Origin: Phoenix dactylifera | Taxonomy: Eukaryota > Streptophyta > Magnoliopsida > Arecales > Arecaceae | Assembly (NCBI RefSeq): GCF_009389715.1 | Contig: NC_052405.1 | Span: 12,964,194 to 13,028,193 of the forward strand | Reading direction: 5' to 3' | Length of the DNA stretch: 64,000 bases | In this document: positions 62,545 through 64,000 of the stretch, in pieces | How the letters are laid out: each line of letters opens with the position of its first letter | Numbering within the stretch: position 1 is the stretch's first letter | Program-made: the position numbers and the translations under genes | The notes under the pieces: generated by a model | The model's input: only the letters and a program-made list of their open reading frames with translations | Databases searched by the model: none | What the model was told of the DNA's origin: nothing

Positions 62545-62814
62545 GGGCATATTTGGTCGGGGGAGTTGGACTCTGAAATGGGAATGGGAACAAGTGACTC
62601 CCATCCCAGCCATTTGGTTGGGAGGAGTCCTATTCCTATTCCGATTCCAGGAAGAATGGGAATGTCCTAATCCTCTAAAATCTAATCCTTACTCTCCCCT
62701 AGTATTCAAATTTTATTCCGATTCCGATTTCGGTCATGAACCAAACATATCGAGGGATATGACCATTCCGATTTCAATTCCGATTCCGATTTCGGTTGCA
62801 AACCAAATAACCCC
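62545..62814. mobile_element. 270-bp MITE, PIF/Harbinger-like ends
   Basis: The left end GGGCATATTTGGT and the reverse-complemented right end GGGGTTATTTGGT match at 11 of 13. The flanks are CTA and TAA, close to the TWA target of PIF/Harbinger elements. The interior is dense in GATTCC/GGAATGGGA words and is non-coding. Confidence 0.6.
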
Positions 62815-63099
62815 TAATATAAGGAATCTCATAAAGATAAATTAACTTCACTCGTGTTTAAGTAAGAAAAGAAGTCTACCATCTCGTTGCTTGCTCAAAG
62901 AGTAAATGAGGTTTCATCATCACTAGCAATACCCCACACCTCATCAAAAACAAAACAAGCATCCACCATAACCTAAGATATAGCTTTATTTAACTCCCTT
63001 TTCTACTAAAAGGGGTAGTAGAAATGATTTGCAAGTTTTTTTTCAAAAGATGTCAATGACCTTTCTTTACTCCCATATTTGATGTTTCCACCCCTTAAA

Positions 63100-63960
63100 A
63101 CTTGGAAAGTACCACCAAAACATCACTACAACAATATCAAACAAGTTGAACAAAATCAAAAGGTCTTGCTTTACCAAAAACTACTATCAGATTTGACCTC
63201 AAGCCCGGTTAAATAAGGATACCATCTAAAATTTGCAATTAGAAAATGGAACTTTAGTGAATAATTTTGCTTTAATTCTCATCTCTAGCCAAGTTGAAGT
63301 TCACTCCTTGCACACATCAGAAAAAGAGAATGAGGAAAGAGATTATTTTCTGATAAAGTTCATTTTAGCTCCTGGTTAATAATTTCCTCTTCCTCTCTTT
63401 CCAAATACCACACATCACTGCAAGAACATAAGGTTCCAAAGCTCTTGCTTTACGAGTTAACTAAGTTCCCAACAACAAACAAAAATGAGTCAAAATGTCC
63501 CATGAAAACACACAACAATGCTGACCCAAGTCAACTATAAATGCTTCTAGACACCTCAAACCTTATAAGATGATTTAACAGCTTCCTGTTTTCTAATACA
63601 TAAGACAAATAAACCTATTGAGCGAATTAAAAAGGTTTGGTTTTGAAAAGTATCACTTGAAAAACGTTTCCTTAAGATGTTTTTCCTTCGTGATCACAAG
63701 GACTCTATAAACCACTATAACATACAAACGCTTGGGAAAAGAAGATGAGTGGGAAAAGATCCATCCTCTCAAACTTGCAAAAGCATCTAATCTGAGTCTT
63801 TAAGGAAGCATTCCACTTACGCACCTAAGAAAATTTTCTTTTTATAGTTAAACTCCACTCAGCACTGCCATTAACTTTATCAAAGGACTTGACCAGAAAT
63901 CCTCATTAAAGACAAATATACAAAGGTGTGGAAAAGATTAAAGTCATACCTAAAAAAAAG
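63100..63960 (-). pseudogene. Worn LINE (non-LTR retrotransposon) fragment
   Basis: On the minus strand near 63380-63420 the sequence reads as GIWKERKRK, which matches the WxIWKERNRRIF-type motif near the C-terminus of plant LINE ORF2. Upstream text translates in pieces such as ALEPYV with many stops. There is no intact frame. It would lie within the SEC10 upstream intron or in intergenic DNA. Confidence 0.4.
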
Positions 63961-64000
63961 AAAAAAAAAGGCAGATTCAAGCCAAGAAATATCCCCATCA

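Overview
This is a 64 kb piece of a plant nuclear genome, most likely a monocot. It is AT-rich DNA carrying long genes with GT-AG introns, abundant microsatellites and MITE-like repeats, and a decayed Ty1/copia retrotransposon. One gene has a very GC-rich first exon followed by AT-rich downstream exons, a gradient typical of monocot (for example palm-like commelinid) genes. The lineage is an inference; no species-specific marker was seen.

Five protein-coding genes can be read by joining exons. (1) The 3' part of a nuclear gene for the mitochondrial ribosomal protein L13 (uL13m), plus strand, 87-2089. (2) A complete six-exon 4-coumarate-CoA ligase-like acyl-activating enzyme, minus strand, 3835-8437, ending in the PTS1-like tripeptide CKL. 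It lies tail-to-tail with gene 1. (3) A complete seven-exon cyclin-dependent kinase of the CDKG class (PLTSLRE), minus strand, 31615-34513. (4) A complete eleven-exon pTAC14/PAP7 gene, a SET-domain-like subunit of the plastid RNA polymerase complex, plus strand, 36037-44167. It is divergent from gene 3 across a 1.5 kb shared upstream region. (5) The ten 3' exons of the exocyst subunit SEC10, minus strand, 53808-60478; the remaining 5' exons must lie beyond the right edge. All joined frames were checked for phase: 4CL-like 552 aa, CDKG 721 aa, pTAC14 514 aa, and 307 aa of SEC10.

Between the genes: 9.1-14.4 kb is a Ty1/copia element on the minus strand with ~188 bp LTRs, a polypurine tract, a candidate 5-bp target duplication and a stop-riddled gag-pol. 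14.4-31 kb is a gene desert with tandem duplications, hAT-like MITEs, truncated poly(A) retroposons and an organellar large-subunit rRNA insert near 24.1 kb. 44.2-53.8 kb is a second desert with a duplicated segment around an LTR-like block and several MITE-like elements. The SEC10 introns carry 204-, 146- and 77-bp tandem duplications and a 23-base G run. The right edge holds a MITE and a worn LINE fragment.

The genes are unrelated housekeeping loci (mitochondrial translation, peroxisomal CoA-ester metabolism, cell-cycle or RNA-processing kinase, plastid transcription, exocytosis). No operon-like or clustered pathway logic is evident, and I found no convincing undescribed system. The most unusual items are the repeat structures and a possible poison exon in SEC10.
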